From Euwallacea fornicatus (Eukaryota; Arthropoda; Insecta; Coleoptera; Curculionidae), in assembly GCF_040115645.1 (NCBI RefSeq), contig NC_089559.1, positions 2,914,001 through 2,978,000 on the forward strand: 64,000 nucleotides of DNA, written 5' to 3'. The notes under the pieces are model-generated. The model was given only the letters and a program-made list of their open reading frames with translations, was not told the DNA's origin and made no database searches. Position numbers and translations under genes: made by a program. Each line of letters begins with the position of its first letter. The first letter of the stretch is position 1. This document shows positions 35,347-47,633 of the stretch, in pieces.

Positions 35347-36426
35347 TACCGCGTGTTTCAGGGTACGTGAATCGACTCTTGTAAGAGATAAAAAATGTTT
35401 GATTTAAATTCTAATTTTTTGGTGTTCACCCCTGATTGGTTAAAAATTAATGTATAACACAATGTCAGTTTTAGATAATCAAGCATGTCTTCGAAATTTT
35501 CAAAAACCCATTTTCCTGTAGAGTAAAGTGTCTTTTCGGTGTCAAATACGACATAATGTTATTAAGGAAAGTTGTTTACAATCGGTACTTAAGCCTACCT
35601 GCTAAATTTGAAAGTCTAGGGGTAACTTCGATTTCTCACATTGTATTGTTTCCCAAATTAAAAAATTTAATTTCTACCAAATTTTGTTTTATTAAAATGA
35701 TAAATTATCCTCATTAGTTAAACTAAAAATGTATAATCTCAAATTAAACTTAAGGCTCCAATAAATCTCTTCCTTAATTTGCACATTTTTCAATGAGGTG
35801 GGAGAATTCTTTAAAAGCTGCCTGGACGTGTTCTCTAGGAATTAATCAAACTGCTTGTATTACCCTGTTTTTTAATATTTCTGTATTATTTCGAATATAC
35901 TTTTAATAAACTATTTGTTTCATTGCTGTCTAAACAAAAAAATCTATTATAGTAAGGTCTGGGAATCTAGGCGACCAAGATGTCGGGCCCTTTCTTCCAA
36001 ACCATATTTAACCAAATTGATCATTGAGCTAACAAAATGTTTAATATGAAATTATATATTTTTTAATTTATGTTATGATAATATTTCATCATTATAATAA
36101 AACAAAAATTGGTAACAATAAAATTATTTGATTTGGAAAATACAACAAAATCTTAGAAATCAAAGTTCGCCGAGAAATCAATTTCAAATTTAGTGTATGG
36201 CCTTAGGTCCCGATTCTAGCCAACTTTTTTTTAACCAGAGTAGTAAAAAAGACACTTTATTCTATAGGAAATAGGATTTTTGAAAATTTCTATGACCTAC
36301 TTGATTTTCTAAATACGAAAATTATAAATTAGTTTTTAACCAAGCAGGGCTGTACTTCAAACAAATATATATAGATTTTTTTTACTTTTTACAAGAGCCA
36401 ATTCACCTTTCACAGGACACACGGTA
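35347..36426 (-). mobile_element. Long-TIR element remnant with TACCGxGTG tips
   Basis: The first ~190 bp (taccgcgtgtttcagggtac..) recur inverted at the right end (taccgtgtgtcctgtgaaag..). Both arms contain ctcttgtaa, a gattttc/gataatc segment, attttcaaaa and agtaaagtgtctttt or aataaagtgtctttt. The 1080-bp unit encloses part of a transposase on the minus strand. The left flank is GA rather than TA, so the exact end is uncertain. Confidence 0.75.
35774..36007 (-). pseudogene. DDE_3-type transposase fragment
   Basis: The minus strand reads WFGRKGPTSWSPRFPDLT then IIDFF, which retains the third catalytic aspartate. It continues AMKQIVY, KYIRNNTEILKNRVIQAV and LIPREHVQAAFKEFSHLIEK, ending at a TAA at 35774-35776. 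Three in-frame stops break it. It is the C-terminal third of a transposase related to the others in this window; N-terminal and core parts are absent. Confidence 0.75.
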
Positions 36427-38589
36427 TATTCCTTCATCGGAGAGGAGATCTATGGATCGTAATTCAGTCAATAATCGTGCAAATTTTTTCCTTAGGTCAG
36501 TTTGGGATAGTGAAAAAACTAGAATCTACGCTAATCGAGTCAATTCAGATTAGAAAGAATTATGCAATTTTGTAAATCGGATTCATTTGGGTTATTTGAG
36601 AAACTGAAATACTGATCAAGTTAAAAAAACGATTGTTAGTTGAGAATTGTGTAAATTTATAATTTTCCGGTTAGGCGATGTGATAATTATTTTTTAAGAA
36701 TTTTCATCAATTTTCGGACTTCTGAGAGATTTCTCTAGTTTTCGCAAAGTCTTGGTACTCTTTCAGTGGTTTCATTCTATGAATTTCTACCTTGTAACTA
36801 AAAAAATTTCTATTTCCATATGAGTTTTGTAACTTCAATTTCTTCATCAGTTTCCAAGAAATACAAAATTTCATAACTTTGTATGCAGTTTTCAAAAAAC
36901 AAATTTTTAAACCAAAATTTTAGCATAAATTCAACCATGTAAATTAACGGTTTACGACAAATACAAGAAATCTTTGAACTTGATTAAAGTTGTCAACAGA
37001 GTGTTTAATTTTCGGAAAAATTCGAAAATTTTGTTGAAATTTTCAAATATCGGAATTAGTTTATTTAATACTTTGATGTCTCAAAAATATGTGGATCAAA
37101 TTTTTCATGGTATTTCAATGGATCCGTCCAATTAAAATGCAAAAAATATTCCTAATTTTTTTTCTTTTGAAATATCTGTCACTAAATTTCTAAATCATTA
37201 TCTCAGCTTTATGGAGACTTTTGAAAGTTTTTAAAATGTCAATATTCTTAAAGTTATCACAGAAATGTAGTCCCACATTCGATCTAATTTCTTTTTTGAA
37301 CATTTTTTTGAATTTCCGTCTATATTACGATAAAAAAAAACATTTCAGTATTTTAGAAGAAGCATTGCCTGAACGCAGAAAGTCTCCCCAGTAAACTGAT
37401 AGATTTCAATTCTCTCTGAAACTCCCTCCGTATCGCATTGTGTTATATTCTAGATACAATGTGTTTCCTTCCTTAGAAATCCATCTAACTTTTTCCACTT
37501 TCCGACAGTCTCTGACTTCATAACAAAATAAAATATCTTTTGATTGATTCCTATTTTTTTTTCCTGTGAGACTTACAGTATCTTACTCCTCCGGAATAAC
37601 TCTGGAAGTTTCGAAAACTTTTAAAATACGAAATAAAATCACGATGGTTAGATGGCTTTAGAAAATTTTACTCTATGTATAAAAAGTTTTTTACCCGAAA
37701 CACATCAACAATCATCTAGCTGCTTATATCCTAAAACATTTCAAATATCCGGATATTTCTTCCATAGCTGATAAATCAATATTACTTCACAAATTTGAAA
37801 CTATAATGAAGAAAGTTCTCTGCTTTAAGATGACGACATATACCAATATTGCATAACAAGACGCTGTGGTATTTAGAAATCTGATTTTCCAAAGTTTCTA
37901 AACAAAAATAACAAACTGGATTAAATACAATAGGAAAAGCGTGCCTGTTAAGAAAAGTTTCATGCATACATTAAAAGAGTTATAAATCTAGAAAAATTTA
38001 ATCTTAAAGACTCTATGAAACTTTTTTCTAGAAAATTAATTCTTTGATGTCAGTATTATGTATTTTTATAATTTATTTGTTTTGTTATCAATCAAATATA
38101 ATGCACAGAATACATATAGAAATGTCGTAAATTAGCCCAAAAATATAAACGATTTTGAGACATTTTTGTCAGTGAAAATATAATATCTTAAATTCTAAGA
38201 AAATCCGCAAAGAAATTTAATATAATCTCTCAAAAATTTCTAAAAATCTCCAAAAAGTGTGAAAATTCCAATGAAGACCTTTCGGAAGTAAAAGTTCCGA
38301 AATCAAGAGTTAAATGTTAAATTCTCAATAACTGAAATGAAATAAAACCCATCTATGCTCTATCAAAGTGAATCAAAACTTAATTTATTAAACGTCCATG
38401 TTCTAAACAAGCAAAAAAAGGGAAAAAGTCACATGGAAAAATTTTGGGAAGTTCAAGTGTCTCAAAAATTGCTTTTATTAAGAAAATCGCAAAATAGCAA
38501 CTCAAAGAAAAAAAGTTCTACTAAAAGATAGTGATTCTAAGACGAAAAGTTTACGTAAATATAGGTCTTGTAATGCTTCTCTTTCAAGA
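36427..38589. other. AT-rich intergenic, nothing recognised
   Basis: Many short A/T runs and low-complexity similarity but no supported gene, TIR pair or RNA. Confidence 0.4.
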
Positions 38590-39353
38590 TACAGGATGTG
38601 AATTCACCATATAACACACACATGCACAAAATAAATTCATTATATATTTAAAAAAATAACTTCTAAATAACAACACGATGTAAACTAACATCACATTACA
38701 ACTTGGCGATAAATGTTAATGTATAAAAAAAAATTTTAAGCTAAAAATTGTTTGTTTCCTTTTGTTGGTGCCACGTATAGGGGAAATGTCGGAAATCTAA
38801 GAAAAATTGAACAAGAAAATCGTTTTATCAAAGCAACATTTTAGCCAAAGAACAATAAGTAACATGAAATTTACAATAGCTGCTGAAAATGTCCTCCTCC
38901 GCCTTCAATGTAAGCATTAGCTCGTCTTACTTCGATTACCTAACACGTTGAAATATTCCTGGCGTGTACTTTACCTAATTACACGAATCACGTACTTGTT
39001 AGATTAGTTCTTCTTCAGTGTTGACCGAAGTTCTACGAAGGACTTTACACGTTCCCAATTAAATCCTTCCACTTGGTTGGTCATGATTGTGCTCAACGTG
39101 AAAAAAATATTAACTAAAAAAAAGACGTTTAAATAACAATAATAATCGTAAACATTGTTGTTAAATTTCAACAAAATTGGCTAAAGGATTATTAAGATTT
39201 TTCCGAAAAAAACTTTTTTTTATGAAAAGATGGATATCCTGGATCTCGAATTTGAAGCATTGCTGGGACTATGTTTATATAAATTTTTCGTCTTAAAATT
39301 TATCAAAGAATTACCCCTCTAAATTTGGACATGGACTTAAATGACACTCTGTA
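38590..39353 (-). mobile_element. Probable long-TIR element remnant
   Basis: tacaggatgtgaattcac at 38590 and the inverse of tacagagtgtcatttaag at 39353 are plausible decayed tips around a transposase tail on the minus strand. TIR similarity beyond ~20 bp is weak. Confidence 0.45.
38871..39075 (-). pseudogene. Transposase C-terminal fragment
   Basis: The minus strand ends RRANAYIEGGGGHFQQLL with a TAA at 38871-38873, the C-terminus typical of the long-TIR transposases. Upstream pieces such as EEELI, QVRDS and VKYTPGIFQRVR are in two frames with several stops. No catalytic residues are seen. Confidence 0.65.
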
Positions 39354-39452
39354 TATCCATGATCTTTCTTTCTTATCTATTATCAATTTCGCTATATCCG
39401 TAGATCTTATATCTTTCTATATGTTTTTTATTTTTATCTAAAGCAATAATTA

Positions 39453-39620
39453 TATAGGGTGTTAGTGAAATAAGTTTCGTAAATTTAACCAATGATTAAG
39501 AACATTATTTTACACAGAAAAGTTCCTTAGAACAGTGGTCGATAACCTAATAGTTTTTTCTACTAATATTGTACGTAACTCCGAAAATATTGAGATTAAT
39601 ATGAAAATATTTGGAATATT
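39453..39620 (+). repeat. End of a MITE family also found at 59178
   Basis: tatagggtgttagtgaaataag and ~90 following bases (ccaatgattaagaaca, gttccttagaacag, gtcgataacc) align with the arms of 59178-59828. Only one end is present. Confidence 0.5.
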
Positions 39621-40619
39621 CTAGGGCCTCCTTCTCTCCCCAATCCAGAGCGACAAGATAGTTAGATGTATAAGGAAAAATAAACTATAAATAGGAACTC
39701 TTCTAATCCAATCTATTGTCCCAATTACACTCCGGTAACTCGATTTAAGTTATAAAACTTCAGACCGACTCTATTGGGGAACAAACGGAAAATGGATTTT
39801 ATATTACCGTCTGGGATCCAGATGTCGAGGGATTTGAATTTTTGTTATTTCGTCTAATACACTCCGTCGCCTGTGATGACAAAGTTTTCAAGTGTATAAA
39901 GTTCTCCCCAAACTTAAGAAACTTTCAAGCTTAAATTTGGAAATTTCCTTCAAATTCACATAAAGCACGGACGATCGTGTCAGTTTGAATATTATTTGAA
40001 AATATTCGTAAATAGAGCCAACGCATATTAAGAAATAACCTTTGATTTGGATATATGTTGACAAAATGGTGGATTTGAATTTTATACTGTCTGGAAGTTC
40101 AACTTGAAAATCCGTTCTTTTTTAAGGCGAAGTAGAAATTCCAAAGGCGTTATTCTGTGTAACTAATTTGACCAAATCTTAGCTGAACTACTTTGGATTC
40201 ACGCTTACAAAATAGCGAAGCTTCCACAATTTCACAATACAATTTATCCTAATTAACAAACCAATTAAGGTTGCTTTCGAACTTATAAAATCCTCTGTAA
40301 TTAATCGTGAATTCTAAAGCTCGCGGCGTATCTACTTCCCCAAAGTTGGGAATCTAAACTTGCGGTTTACCTTAACAGATTCAAATATTTGCTTTTCCTT
40401 CGACTATTGATTGGAACTAGCACTTAAGACCGAGCACAATTTCAACTGCAAGAGATTGATTTTGATCGAAAACTACATTAACAAAATTACAGCATTTGTA
40501 CTTATTTTTAGCTTCAATAATAAAGCTAGGAAATGTCACTTTTTATACCTACGATATAAGACGTAGGTAAAGGCACCATTTTAAAGCCACAATCTTTAAG
40601 TGTAATGCACTGTATTTGC

Positions 40620-41392
40620 ACTATAAAATATCCCGTATAAACTGGCGACGGTGTACTTTACGCCCATTAAACGCGACCTCTGGTGATGTAAATAAAAGGT
40701 GTAATTTTGGGTTTGTAAAACGACAATATGCAAATTTTGCTTTCATATTTGTATGAAAACAATTTATTTTATATAGGACATTTAAATTTGGCTCCATTTT
40801 AAGAGAAATAAGTGCAAATGGATCTAAAAGACCTTCCAAGTAGGCCAAACCGGAAAGAGAGGACATGGGCGTAGCTTGTTCAATTACACCGAGAAAGAAT
40901 TCACAAAATTTCACCCATTTGGCAATTGTTTTGTATCTGATAGATAATTTGCCTGTGCTACCCCAATGGTTATCTTTCGTTTTTAAAGAATTCTTAGTTC
41001 TAGATCTCGATATCTCCCTCCTCGACACTATTTACAATCTTTCCATGAGAGACCATTGGCATAACTTGTTAATTCGTTCCGAAAATATTTTAAATTCTGC
41101 AAATATTTTATGGCTTGGAGAGTAAACTGGGTTGGAGAGCAAAAAAGAATTTTTTGTGCGACGCCGGTGGGTTTCCTCGTATTTCCGAGATATTTTCTAA
41201 CGAGAAGAACGACTGTTCAGAGTTCTCTTATAGAGGGCCATTGGCGTAACTCCCCAATAATCTAAATCCGAGATTAATTCCTAAGGGATTTAATCATTCA
41301 ATTATAAATTTACTAAAATTTAGAATGGCCACGCCCATTTCTGAAGTATTTAAACGTTAAGGTAAAGGTTAAGAATCCATTGGCGTAGCTTT
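40620..41392. repeat. Diverged repeats around a ggcgtaact-type motif
   Basis: tgggcgtagcttgttc (40866), ccattggcataacttg (41053), ccattggcgtaactcc (41233) and ccattggcgtagcttt (41376) recur ~140-190 bp apart with weak upstream similarity (gatatctccct/gatattttcta..gag). A 135-codon minus-strand open frame overlaps at 40621-41028 but matches nothing. The same motif appears singly at 33911, 44992 and 46587. Confidence 0.4.
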
Positions 41393-41884
41393 TTGCATGT
41401 AAATTTCAAAATTTATAAAATCCACCACTTCTGCTGTTTATCATCGTCACAACTTCAAACATCAAAAACTGCGGAAAACGTATCCGCTACGTCTCGTGCT
41501 TGGACCTGGATTTCCATTCCCGAAATGGTTTTACACGCCGATTTTTTGTTCAAAACATCACAAAATTCACATTTGAACGTTGCAGTAAACAGGCATTCCG
41601 GCACATTACATCCGGGGCGTAATAAATTAACTTTACGCTCGAGCCCTTTAATGCGAGCCCTGGAGCCGAAACGTGTTGCATCCGAAAAGTGCAAACAGAC
41701 ATGGAACACATTAACCGAATTAAGGGCTTGGGACGACACATGTACTCAACAGATGATGGAAAATTACCAAATTAGTGAAAAACAAACTTTGCGCAAAAGC
41801 GTGCATCGTCAAGTGCACGTTTCGCGCAGACTGCGTGAAGTGCAAATTTTACATGAAAAATTTATTACATTTAAAACAAAATGA
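41393..41884 (+). CDS. Unidentified 163-codon open frame (may be non-coding)
   Basis: Open for 163 codons from 41393 to the stop at 41882-41884, the longest single open frame in the window outside transposons. The product would be basic and rich in Ser, Thr and Gln, with no signal peptide, membrane segment or domain I recognise. The complementary strand is also open for ~94 codons (41455-41739, with several cysteines), so at most one can be real, and composition alone may explain both. No splice signals, homologous copy or neighbouring gene supports it. Treat as hypothetical. Confidence 0.15.
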   Translation: MHVNFKIYKIHHFCCLSSSQLQTSKTAENVSATSRAWTWISIPEMVLHADFLFKTSQNSHLNVAVNRHSGTLHPGRNKLTLRSSPLMRALEPKRVASEKCKQTWNTLTELRAWDDTCTQQMMENYQISEKQTLRKSVHRQVHVSRRLREVQILHEKFITFKTK

Positions 41885-43959
41885 GAAGTGATTTCTCACG
41901 AAAGAAATTATATTCAACCGAGTTTTGCCGTAAAGACTGAACTAAGCAGGACTAAAGTTGCGAATTCCTGCCTCGTCTAGTTCATTTTAAACCCCCTACT
42001 AAAATTCATTCTTTACGACCAAACCTCCTGAAAATGTCTCTAACGAAAAACAACAATACCTTAAATCGTCTCTATCAACTTTAAAGGGACTTTGAAAACT
42101 CCAACAAAGAATACCAAAGTCTCCATTTCGGGCAGCTTTGAATAGCGGAATTCCTTCATCTCTATAATCCAGGGAAGTTTGCAGGAATGTCTTCCGCTGC
42201 TTTTTCCTGATTTTATTTGCGGCTTCAGCGTAGAGGAATTTTTAATTAGGAGGATGATTGCTTTTACCCTGTTTGTTACATTTTCAGCGCCTCAGCTTCC
42301 TTCATTACTGAGAGAGTGAAGAAACTAATTATAGTTAAGTACCTACGTGAACTATGGGGATATACATATACGTGTTAAAATGGAGTTATTGTATACGTCG
42401 CCTTTAATTTTTTTGATCCTTCAAGCCCTGTTACTTCTATCTTCTAAATAACGCAGACAGAAAATACTTAACGAGAATTTGATGTGTGACATACGTCATT
42501 TGGCTTTTCAGAGGCCTTTTCACCGACATTTTCTTGAGACAAAGAAGGCAAAGTAGTTCAGATACAGAGTTGTGGCCATTAAAGATTTAGAAAAAAATCA
42601 GAAGGGGGATCGAAACAAATCTGAGAAACATTTGTGGGTTTATTGAAAAAATCTCCGATTTGAAAAATGTACACAAATCGCAAAAGATAAATTTTCCTAA
42701 AGCTAATTTCATTGTCCATTGCAACACAAATTTCTCTTATTGCATTTTTTCCTTAATTGCCATCAGTGACATTAAAAAATATATAAAAATTTGGCCAATT
42801 CCGGGCTTTTTGTATGCAGCTGAACAGTGGAGCAGCGCTTTTTGACACTATCCAATTATTTTAAATTAATTATTCAGATTTTATGAATTTTCCCGGATGG
42901 CAAGCCGGATATGGCTAAAAGTTTGAAATATACTGCGGCTTCGGTTGACCCTTTATTCTATCATTTTATTCATTTTTTTTTGCTGCATTTGTTGTTTTGC
43001 CGACTGCGCAGATTAATGGTGCAATCCCCAGAGGAATAAATAAATTTCGGATTTAAATCTGTGAAAGAAACATGTAATCCTCAGAGAACTGGCATTTAAA
43101 TAGGAGTTTCGGTTTAATCGTAATTAGTTTTGCGGAGCCTCCATGGGGCCATCAGAAATATCAACGTTGAAAAAAATTACGTTAAACGTTCAGAGAATGA
43201 TAGGGAATGGTGTGTTTTTATCAGAAAATTTCGTTGATTACTTGTATTGACTCTTACAAGTTTTTAAAGCTTGGCAGTGTTTTTGTGACAAATTTACAAA
43301 CTCAAAGCATTTTAAGAACGCGTTTTTTTTTTAACTCGGTTATTCCTTTCAGCTTATCAAATATTGGCTCAATTTTAAGAGATCTATAGAGGCGTAAAAT
43401 CATTTTTTTTGCCAGAATGTGGCAAAAACCTACATGACTTTCATCACACTTTTACGATCTGAAAATAATATTTCGACACCCATGTATTACTTTTTAAGGA
43501 CTTTTCAACGCATTTTTGGAAATTCAATATTGAAATTTTGACATTATCAAAAATTTATGAGACATTTCACATTTTTCGGGATCCAGAAGCGCAATTTTGG
43601 AACTCAGTTATTCTTCTATATTACCCTACAAATTTACGAAAATAATTTATAGGAAACCGTTTATAATCAAAGCTCAGTTTCGGATCTTAGGACCCCATTC
43701 ATCAGAATTTCAGGACTTTTCGCTCAATATTGCGCAGAGTTTATGAGAAGTTCACTACAAGGATTAATATACTGATTTATTTACTGTACGGATATTTTAT
43801 TAGACTTTTTATGGGGACCTAAGAGAATAATGGCTGGTAGACTTGCCAGGCTGATATAAAGCACTTTTAGGTTGATATTATTACTTTTGCCAGACAAAAA
43901 CCTGCACAGATTCATCGCACTAAATATGTCAACTATCCTCATAGCTTCCGTATAGTATA
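41885..43959. other. Intergenic, nothing recognised
   Basis: No transposase or retroelement motif and no open frame beyond chance length. Confidence 0.4.
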
Positions 43960-44029
43960 CAATACACGGAATACTAATTGAGTGTACCTAACAGCATATG
44001 CACCAACATCGTTAGGACAAATGGAGAAA

Positions 44030-44600
44030 TTCCTATATGCATTTCATCCCAGTTAATGAAAGTAATTAATTGGATTGGAGGTACGTGCTTTGCATGAATT
44101 TGGCATTTTGACGAAACGCGGAATCCTACAAGAACACTACCCTTAATCGCTCTTCCCTAAAATCCCGCTTAATTAATATACATTTGTAGACAAGTTAAGC
44201 GAAAACGGCTGTAATCTCTTTTATGTTGAATTCGGTACGCAATTCAGGATTGTTGAAAATATTACATGTTTTTCTTTTAATTTTATTTAATGAAATCTTC
44301 CTGACTTGCGCTATTTCATGGTGAAATATAATCAAATCAAAGCTTTAATTATGATGGGCGCTTTCCAAGCTTTCCTAACATTATTATGGTCAATCGAACG
44401 CATTATTAATTAGTTAATAGTGTTAATTAAAGCTAGTTACCAAACCAGCAGTTGTGGATATATCCATGTCCCTAACACCAGCCATGCAGCTATTACTGCA
44501 ATATAATAATTAATTATTCCATTAATAATAGTTTTGCATATTACTAGACCTGGATATTCCCCCAATATGCGTGGCATTTAATTACGTGTTACAAAAATAA
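44030..44600. promoter_or_regulatory. Cluster of homeodomain-type TAATTA motifs (candidate)
   Basis: At least six TAATTA/TTAATTA-type motifs occur here (near 44052, 44169, 44403-44433, 44504 and 44577). This is denser than nearby DNA of similar composition, just downstream in coordinate terms of the candidate exon's neighbourhood. Base composition could account for it. Confidence 0.2.
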
Positions 44601-44645
44601 ATTACTTTCTTTACGAACAATTTCACATGTTCCGCAGTAGTAAAA

Positions 44646-44866
44646 TTAGGAAAATTTTTCCCATTTTTCTCTAGCATAGGCTGCTATTAGGCTTCGAGCA
44701 ACCACCAATTTCAAGGAGCCTTTAAGCGTTCGGAATTCTGACAATTTATGCAGAAGTTGCGGCACATCCCCATTTCCAGGGGAGCAAAATCGAAGAAAAG
44801 GGCCCAAGAAAATTCGAAATCCCTTTTGAACACGTTCGATCACGGTTGACCTATTAAGACAATCTG
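44646..44866 (-). CDS. Candidate terminal exon of a host gene, unidentified
   Basis: On the minus strand a strong 3' splice-site-like sequence (ctcatttcaatttccag, a pyrimidine-rich tract ending in AG at 44867-44868) is followed by a frame open for ~73 codons to a TAA at 44646-44648. It reads DCLNRSTVIERVQKGFRI, then FLGPFLRFCSPGNGD, and ends AREKWEKFS. Only one of the three phases is open. I do not recognise the protein and see no matching upstream exon, donor site or polyadenylation evidence. It could be the last coding exon of a gene whose rest lies at higher coordinates, or chance. It is the only host-exon candidate I found. Confidence 0.22.
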
Positions 44867-45751
44867 CTGGAAATTGAAATGAGAGGAAACATATACGAAT
44901 TGCAAGGAACTACAGATAACCGTATAGATAGTCTAGATGAATCGATAAATTTACTTTGTTGATTGATGGCGGATTTTGGCTTCATCAAATCAGTGGCGTA
45001 GTTATTTCACGAAAAGTTAAAATTATGTCTGACACACTACATTGAATTTACTATTTCTTAGACTCAGAAAAGAACTTCAGTAGATTGACATAACTCCAGA
45101 GGCGCAACAAATTTCCAAATGACATAACCATTTTTTGAAAGGTATTTACATAAAGACATTTGGAATAATAATTGGCCAATTCATTGGGATAAATCTGGCA
45201 CATCTATACAGAGAGTATTCCTTAATGTCGTGCTAATATTTCAAAGTGTGATTCCTCAGATTATTTTATCGGGAAAAGTCCATATCAACATTTGTCCGCA
45301 ACAGCCCAATTTTCCAGAAAATACTTTAGATATTGCTGTCATTTTGAGAGTGTATTAATAGGACTCAAAGCTCCGTATATTAATAATAAAAGCAATTCTA
45401 TCGCTCAATCAGTGGTGCACCTACACTCATATCTTCCGATATTATTTACGAAAAAAGTAGTACGCCACTGAAATTTTTTCGCGGGAATATTTTTTTATTA
45501 AGCTAGTCAATTCTGCATAAAAAATGCCTGTTACCCTTTTCTTGTTAGACGAGCCATTCTTAATTAAAATAATAAAATTGAATTTTTTTCAGTTAGCAAT
45601 ATTGACGAATAGTTATTTCTGAACACGTAAATATAGAATGACATAAAATTCTTGTCCCCGTAATATTGTTATTTATATTATTGCTTCAATTTACAGTGTT
45701 TTAATGAGTTTACTAAATACTTTCGTTGTATCTATTCGAATAAATCAGTAA
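44867..45751. other. Intergenic, nothing recognised
   Basis: Contains isolated copies of the cagtggcgtag-type motif (44992) but no gene. Confidence 0.35.
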
Positions 45752-46471
45752 GGATGGTTAAACGCCCATATTTCCTGCCAGGACGCCTTGATGGACCTCT
45801 ATTTCCTTCAAGGAGAACTGGCTATGTTACTTGAATGTATACAAAATATGTTAAGAAATCAAATTTAGTACATGCACGATGGAACACCTGCTCATTTCGA
45901 TGCAATTGATCACAAACATTTACATGCAGTTTATTCCAACCTTGAATAGGGCGTGGTGGCTCGCAGCAATGGCCAGGAAGACCGCCTGATCTCAACACTC
46001 TGGTTTTCTTTTTATAGAATATTCGAACGACTGAGAGACTTGCTGAAACGTGCGTATTAAGCAGAGGTGGTCATTCTCAACAATATTTTAAAAATATTAT
46101 TTAATGAGGAAGGAAATTTAAATACATTTTTAAAATAAACAAACGAATTAAAACGATTTTTTTTGTTTTAATCAAGAACATTTCCTCCTAACACGAAAAG
46201 TGTAATAAATCTTTTCCATGTAGAATTGACCAACCTAATCAGAAAAAATGTTCCAGCCAAAAATCGTCAGTATATACCACTTTTTTTCCTAAATAATATT
46301 GGAGAATGTGTCTGCAGGGGCGCCACTGGTTGAACAGTAGAATTATTTTTCATGTTAAAATGCTAGGTTTAATGCCCTATGAATACACATGCAAACTGGA
46401 AGCAATATCTAAACTACTTTCTTAGAAATGTAAAAATATCGATTTGAAAAGAAAAATTTCAACACCCTGTA
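45752..46471 (+). mobile_element. 3' part of a long-TIR-group element
   Basis: A transposase fragment is followed ~380 bp later by a terminus-like aacaccctgta at 46461-46471. No left end was found, so the element is 5' truncated or its left end is too diverged. Confidence 0.45.
45764..46090 (+). pseudogene. DDE_3-type transposase fragment
   Basis: It reads CQDALMDLYFLQGELAMLL, then (after a shift) YMHDGTPAHFDAIDHKHLHA, which has the second catalytic D of the MHDGxPxHF motif. Next comes a WIGRGG-like remnant, QQWPGRPPDLNTL in another frame, and a tail resembling RGGHSQQYF. There are at least three frameshifts or stops. The motif order places it with the other transposases of this window. Confidence 0.7.
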
Positions 46472-47633
46472 ACTGAAAATTTGGACTGATGCGCACACAT
46501 ATTCATATGAATTTTCTTTCATAGAATGAGCTGAGAAATCACACCCCGAAATATTAACACGACATTAAGAAATATCTAATGTAACCAGTGGCGTAGCTTG
46601 TTCAAAAAAATCATTCTCCGGTCGTTTGTTAGTATGTGCCAAGGATAAACCATTAATAGTATCGTGTTTATGGTATATATTTTTGGTTTTTAATATTAAA
46701 ACTTATATATTTTCATTTAGCACGGCAGTACCACTAAAGCTCTGAAATGAACCTGAAAAAAGGGATTGGACAGAGGTTAGTTCTATTTAAGAATTACGCT
46801 AATCCAATTTTTTGGGTAGGCCACCATATGGTACAGGTTCGATAAACGACGTTATTCATTAACAATTAATTATGTGGGACAACTGTGAAAGTTAATAGTG
46901 GTTGTTGGTTTGACTCTACTGATGATAACATCTGGATTCAACAAATCCATTAGATATTTTTATAATCGGATTTAAACAACAACTTTTATATCCAGGTTTT
47001 AACAAAAAGATGAAACCTCTATTGGAATATAATTTATGGTCACATTATGACTTATTTATGAGGCTATGGTTCATAATAATTTCAATTCAGAGCAACAATA
47101 TTATTATTTATGGGTATCTATCGAGTATTGGCACACTTTTCATGAATTTTGAAATTTGACTTAATTTCTATTATACGTAATGTTATTATTTAAATCAAAA
47201 GTAACGTATATTAAAAAAATGTACTTGTATATTATTTATTTATTTAAAATATATTAAATAATTCCTGTCATTGAAAATCAGAAAAATCCATATTTTCAAG
47301 CTCCTGAACATGGATCAACATCCTATTTTACGTATTTGAATAAGTGATACAGTGCATTATGACTGCAGCGTTACCTTTGCCTTCTAAAAGGAATTTAATA
47401 TTAATTCCTGGGATTGGTGTGACGACATGGCTTCAGCCAGGACGTAAGTAGTGAGAATGTACACAAGTTTAAACATTTTGTTTTGCATCTTAATTCCTAA
47501 ATTACTAAAAACTTTCGAGAATCTGAATAATTTACAAACGTGGTCGTTACCGAAAAATTACTACCAAGAGAATTCAAAAGCGAAATGTATCCTGCGAGCT
47601 CGCTAGATTGCAAATCGGACTGAGTTTTCCAAG
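46472..47633. other. Intergenic; possible LINE 5' region
   Basis: Mostly anonymous. The last 200-300 bases before 47634 are less AT-rich and could be the 5' untranslated region of the LINE that follows, but no boundary or target-site duplication was found. Confidence 0.3.
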
